Shown: in pieces, positions 4,849 to 7,567 of the stretch
Layout of the letters: each line of letters opens with the position of its first letter
How positions within the stretch are numbered: position 1 is the stretch's first letter
DNA from: an uncultured Rhodovulum sp.
GTDB lineage: Bacteria > Pseudomonadota > Alphaproteobacteria > Rhodobacterales > Rhodobacteraceae
Assembly (NCBI GenBank): GCA_946221765.1
Contig: CAMIMK010000146.1
Coordinates: 1-7,567 of the forward strand
Length of the DNA: 7,567 bases
Direction: 5' to 3'
Program-made: the position numbers and the translations under genes
The notes under the pieces: model-generated
The model's input: only the letters and a program-made list of their open reading frames with translations
Databases searched by the model: none
What the model was told of the DNA's origin: nothing

Positions 4849-6573
4849 TCAGTGCTTCTTCTTCGGCGGGATCAGGTCGGTGATCGTCCCCTCGAACATC
4901 TCGGCGGCGAAGTTGATCGTCTCCGAGAGGGTCGGGTGGGGATGGATCGTCAGGCCGAGGTCGGTCGCATCCGCCCCCATCTCGATCGCCAGCGCCACTT
5001 CGGCGATGAGATCGCCCGCATTCGGGCCGACGATGCCGGCGCCGAGCACGCGGTCGGTCTCGGGATCGAAGATGATCTTGGTGAGACCCTCGTCCCGCCC
5101 GAGCGACAGCGAACGCCCCGAGGCGGCCCAGGGGAACACGCCCTTGCCGATCTTGATCCCCTTGGCCTTGGCCTCGGTCTCGGTCAGGCCGACGAAGGCG
5201 ACTTCGGGGTCGGTATAGGCGACGCCCGGGATCACCATCGCGTCGAAGACGCGGTTCATCCCCGCGATCACCTCGGCCGCGACCTTGCCTTCATGCACCG
5301 CCTTGTGAGCGAGCATCGGCTGGCCGACCACGTCGCCGATGGCGTAGATGCCGGGGACGTTGGTCTTCTGCTGCTTGTCGACCGGGATGAAGCCGCGGTC
5401 GTCCACCGTGACGCCCGCCTTTTCGGCCCCGATCAGCTTGCCGTTCGGCTTGCGGCCGACGGCGACCAGCACCTTGTCGAAGACGTCCGAGAAGGTGCCG
5501 TTCGGCCCCTCCAGCGACACTTCGAGGCCGGTGTCGAGCGCCTTGACCGCCGTCACCTTGGTCTTGAGGTGGATCGCCTCGAACCGCTTTTCCATGCGCT
5601 TCTGCAGCGGCTTCACCACGTCCGGGTCGGCGCCCGGGACGAGCTGGTCCATGAATTCGACGACCGTGATCCTGGTGCCGAGGGCATCATAGACCGTCGC
5701 CATTTCCATGCCGATGATGCCGCCGCCGATGACGAGCATCCGCTTCGGAATGTCGGCGAGCGCCAGCGCGCCGGTGGAGTCGATCACCCGCGGGTCGTCA
5801 TGCGGGATGAAGGGCAGCGTCACCGGCTCGGAGCCGGCGGCGATGATGCAGCTGTCGAAGGTCACCACCTTCGTGCCGTCCGCCCCCGCGACCGAGATCG
5901 CGTTCGGCCCGGTGAAGGTGCCGACGCCGGAAACCACCGTCACCTTGCGGCCCTTGGCGAGACCCGAGAGCCCCCCCGTGAGCTTGTTGATGATACTTTC
6001 CTTCCAGCCGCGCAGCGCGTCGATGTCGACCTCGGGCGCCGCGAACTTGACGCCGAAATGCCCCATCTCCTCGGACTCGGTGATGACCTTGGCGCCGTGC
6101 AGCAGGGCCTTCGACGGGATGCAGCCGACGTTCAGGCAGACGCCGCCGAGCGAGGGGTTGCGCTCGATCAGCACCACCTTCTTGCCGAGGTCCGCCGCCC
6201 GGAACGCGGCGGTATAGCCGCCGGGGCCGGAGCCGAGCACGACGACCTCGGCATGGAGGTCGCCGCCGGCGGGGGCCGGCTTCGGCGCGGATGCCGCCGC
6301 CGGGGCAGGGGCCGCCGCCGGGGCGGCCGCGGCGCCGGCCGCCTCGACGGTGAGGATCACGGTGCCTTCGGCAACCTTGTCCCCTTCCTTGACCTTCACC
6401 GAGGCGACCTTGCCCGCTACGGGCGAGGGCACCTCCATGGTCGCCTTGTCGGACTCCAGCTCCAGCAGCGGGTCGTCCTTCTTCACGGTGTCGCCCGGCT
6501 TCACGAAGACCGTGATGACGGGCACGTCCTTGAAGTCCCCGATGTCGGGGACCTTGACTTCAACTTCGGCCAT
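4849..6573 (-). CDS. lpd: Dihydrolipoyl dehydrogenase (E3) with N-terminal lipoyl domain
   Basis: This is the flavoprotein E3 of the pyruvate dehydrogenase complex, which reoxidises dihydrolipoyl groups on E2 with NAD+. The 574 aa begin with a lipoyl domain (about 1-78; lipoyl Lys43 in ESDKATMEV), then an Ala/Pro-rich hinge (78-104), then the full E3 core. The core shows the FAD motif GSGPGG (114-119), redox disulfide C146/C151 (GGVCLNVGC), NAD motif GGGIIG (283-288), second FAD motif GIYAIGDV (408-415), and the catalytic HPTLSE with H546 and E551. E3 enzymes are usually near 470 aa; the extra length is the lipoyl domain, as in Ralstonia eutropha PdhL and Neisseria P64k. The ATG at 6573 has GGAGA upstream. 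It starts 13 bp behind the E2 stop, so the two share an operon. Confidence 0.97.
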   Translation of the reverse strand: MAEVEVKVPDIGDFKDVPVITVFVKPGDTVKKDDPLLELESDKATMEVPSPVAGKVASVKVKEGDKVAEGTVILTVEAAGAAAAPAAAPAPAAASAPKPAPAGGDLHAEVVVLGSGPGGYTAAFRAADLGKKVVLIERNPSLGGVCLNVGCIPSKALLHGAKVITESEEMGHFGVKFAAPEVDIDALRGWKESIINKLTGGLSGLAKGRKVTVVSGVGTFTGPNAISVAGADGTKVVTFDSCIIAAGSEPVTLPFIPHDDPRVIDSTGALALADIPKRMLVIGGGIIGMEMATVYDALGTRITVVEFMDQLVPGADPDVVKPLQKRMEKRFEAIHLKTKVTAVKALDTGLEVSLEGPNGTFSDVFDKVLVAVGRKPNGKLIGAEKAGVTVDDRGFIPVDKQQKTNVPGIYAIGDVVGQPMLAHKAVHEGKVAAEVIAGMNRVFDAMVIPGVAYTDPEVAFVGLTETEAKAKGIKIGKGVFPWAASGRSLSLGRDEGLTKIIFDPETDRVLGAGIVGPNAGDLIAEVALAIEMGADATDLGLTIHPHPTLSETINFAAEMFEGTITDLIPPKKKH

Positions 6574-6586
6574 CTTTCGTCTCCGG

Positions 6587-7567
6587 TCAGAGCAGCAGGT
6601 TGCGCGGATCTTTGAGCAGCGTCACGAGCTTCTGCAGGAAGCGCGCGGCGAGGGCTCCATCGATCGCCCGGTGGTCGTAGGAGAGCGAGAGCGGCAGCAT
6701 GTTGCGCGGCACGAATTCTGTGCCGTTCCACACGGGGGCCATCTTCGAGCGGCTGACGCCGAGGATCGCCACCTCGGGCGCGTTGACGATCGGGGTGAAG
6801 GAGGTGCCCCCGATGCCGCCGAGCGACGAGATGGTGAAGGTCGCGCCCTGCATGTCAGGGCCCTTCAGTTCGCCCTTGCGGGCGCGGGACGACAGCGAGC
6901 CGATGTCCTTGGACAGCTCGATGATGCCCTTGGCGTCGGCGTTCTTCACCACCGGAACGACGAGGCCGTTCGGCGTGTCGGCGGCGAAGCCGATGTTGTA
7001 GAAGGACTTCTTGATCAGCTTGTCGCCGTCCGGGTGGATCGACGAGTTGACTTCCCAATGCTCCTTCAGGGCCGAGACGCTGGCCTTGATCAGGAAGGTC
7101 AGCATCGTCACGCGATAGCCGTCCTCCTTGGCCCTGGTGTCGAGTTCCTTGCGGTACTTGTCGAGCTCGGTGATGTCCGCTTCGTCATTGTTGGTGACAT
7201 GCGGGACATTGAGCCACGACCGGTGCAGCGCCGGGCCGGAGATCTTCTTGATCCGCGGCATCTCGACATTCTCGATGGTGCCGAACTTCGAGAAGTCGAC
7301 GACCGGGATCGGCGGGATGCCCATGCCGCCCGAGGGTGCGGAGGCGGGCGCCGCGGCGGGGGCCGCCGCCTTCTTGAACGAGCCGGTGATGTCCTCGCGC
7401 AGGATGCGGCCCTTGCGGCCCGATCCGGTGACGGTGGCGAGGTCGACGCCCAGCTCGCGGGCGAATTTCCGGACCGAGGGCGAGGCATGCGGGACGCCGC
7501 CCACGGCCGCGGCCGTGGCATCGGCCGCCGTCGGCTTGCGGTCGGAGGAGGCGCCGGCCGAAGCCGC
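6587..7567 (-). CDS. aceF: Pyruvate dehydrogenase E2 (dihydrolipoyl acetyltransferase), 5'-truncated by window edge
   Basis: The 326 C-terminal residues of E2 are present; the lipoyl domain or domains and the start lie beyond the right edge. Visible parts, numbered from the edge, are an Ala-rich linker (1-24), the peripheral subunit-binding domain (about 25-62; ASPSVRKFAREL and GSGRKGRILREDI), a second Ala/Pro linker (67-82), and the catalytic acetyltransferase domain (about 95-326). The catalytic motif YDHRAIDG (297-304) contains His299 and Asp303. The stretch GGIGGTSFTPIVNAPEVAIL and the FVPRNMLPLSLS-type end match the AceF type of E. coli, Neisseria and Ralstonia rather than the type paired with heterodimeric E1 in many Alphaproteobacteria. 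An aceE-type E1 gene probably lies upstream, outside the window. The PDH complex converts pyruvate to acetyl-CoA in the cytoplasm. Confidence 0.96.
   Translation of the reverse strand, partial: AASAGASSDRKPTAADATAAAVGGVPHASPSVRKFARELGVDLATVTGSGRKGRILREDITGSFKKAAAPAAAPASAPSGGMGIPPIPVVDFSKFGTIENVEMPRIKKISGPALHRSWLNVPHVTNNDEADITELDKYRKELDTRAKEDGYRVTMLTFLIKASVSALKEHWEVNSSIHPDGDKLIKKSFYNIGFAADTPNGLVVPVVKNADAKGIIELSKDIGSLSSRARKGELKGPDMQGATFTISSLGGIGGTSFTPIVNAPEVAILGVSRSKMAPVWNGTEFVPRNMLPLSLSYDHRAIDGALAARFLQKLVTLLKDPRNLLL

Noticed and set aside
4717..6615. 632-aa open frame on the plus strand opposite lpd
   Set aside because: Arg/Asp/His-rich composition is typical of the antisense of GC-rich genes, and the opposite strand encodes a complete, motif-perfect dihydrolipoyl dehydrogenase.
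1..7567. CRISPR array, tRNA/rRNA, insertion sequence or transposase
   Set aside because: No regularly spaced repeats of suitable length, no tRNA-like cloverleaf segment noticed, and no transposase-like protein or terminal inverted repeats were seen by eye.

Overview
The window is GC-rich DNA of alphaproteobacterial character, tentatively Rhodobacterales-like. The assignment rests on three kinds of evidence: protein styles (an alphaproteobacterial-type Crp/Fnr regulator, a FATG-like single-domain response regulator, a DUF2248 zinc metallopeptidase, and YqjD/ElaB-like and holin-like membrane proteins), dense coding, and several close matches to the alphaproteobacterial general-stress-response promoter GGAAC-N16/17-CGTT. 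No mobile element, CRISPR array or RNA gene was seen.

Layout from left to right. (1) 1-435 (-): the 5' portion of a Crp/Fnr-family regulator that runs off the left edge. (2) 436-653: divergent spacer with a 16-bp tandem repeat and a perfect EcfG-type promoter reading right. (3) 654-1351 (+): a two-gene, ATGA-overlapped operon of a two-TM holin-superfamily/YqjE-like protein and a one-TM protein. (4) 1399-1605 (-): a 68-aa soluble alphaproteobacterial small protein with its own EcfG-type promoter. (5) 1777-2298 (+): a stand-alone receiver-domain response regulator. (6) 2344-2372: intrinsic terminator for the leftward operon 3551-2430, which encodes two YqjD/ElaB-like C-terminally anchored proteins and starts from a third perfect EcfG-type promoter. 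(7) 3611-4645 (-): DUF2248 putative zinc metallopeptidase, with a one-mismatch EcfG-like site upstream. (8) 4849-7567 (-): the end of a pyruvate dehydrogenase operon, with lpd (E3 carrying its own lipoyl domain) preceded by the 3' portion of the E2 acetyltransferase gene, which runs off the right edge.

The unifying signal is in the promoters. Three consensus-perfect EcfG-type promoters within about 3 kb serve three separate units, and a fourth degenerate site may serve the metallopeptidase. The left two-thirds of the window is therefore best read as a small general-stress-response (PhyR-NepR-EcfG) island of envelope-associated proteins, with a response regulator and a Crp/Fnr regulator embedded, next to a housekeeping PDH operon. 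Promoter use is inferred from sequence only; the sigma factor itself is not in the window. The genes are individually of known families, and no wholly new system could be demonstrated.
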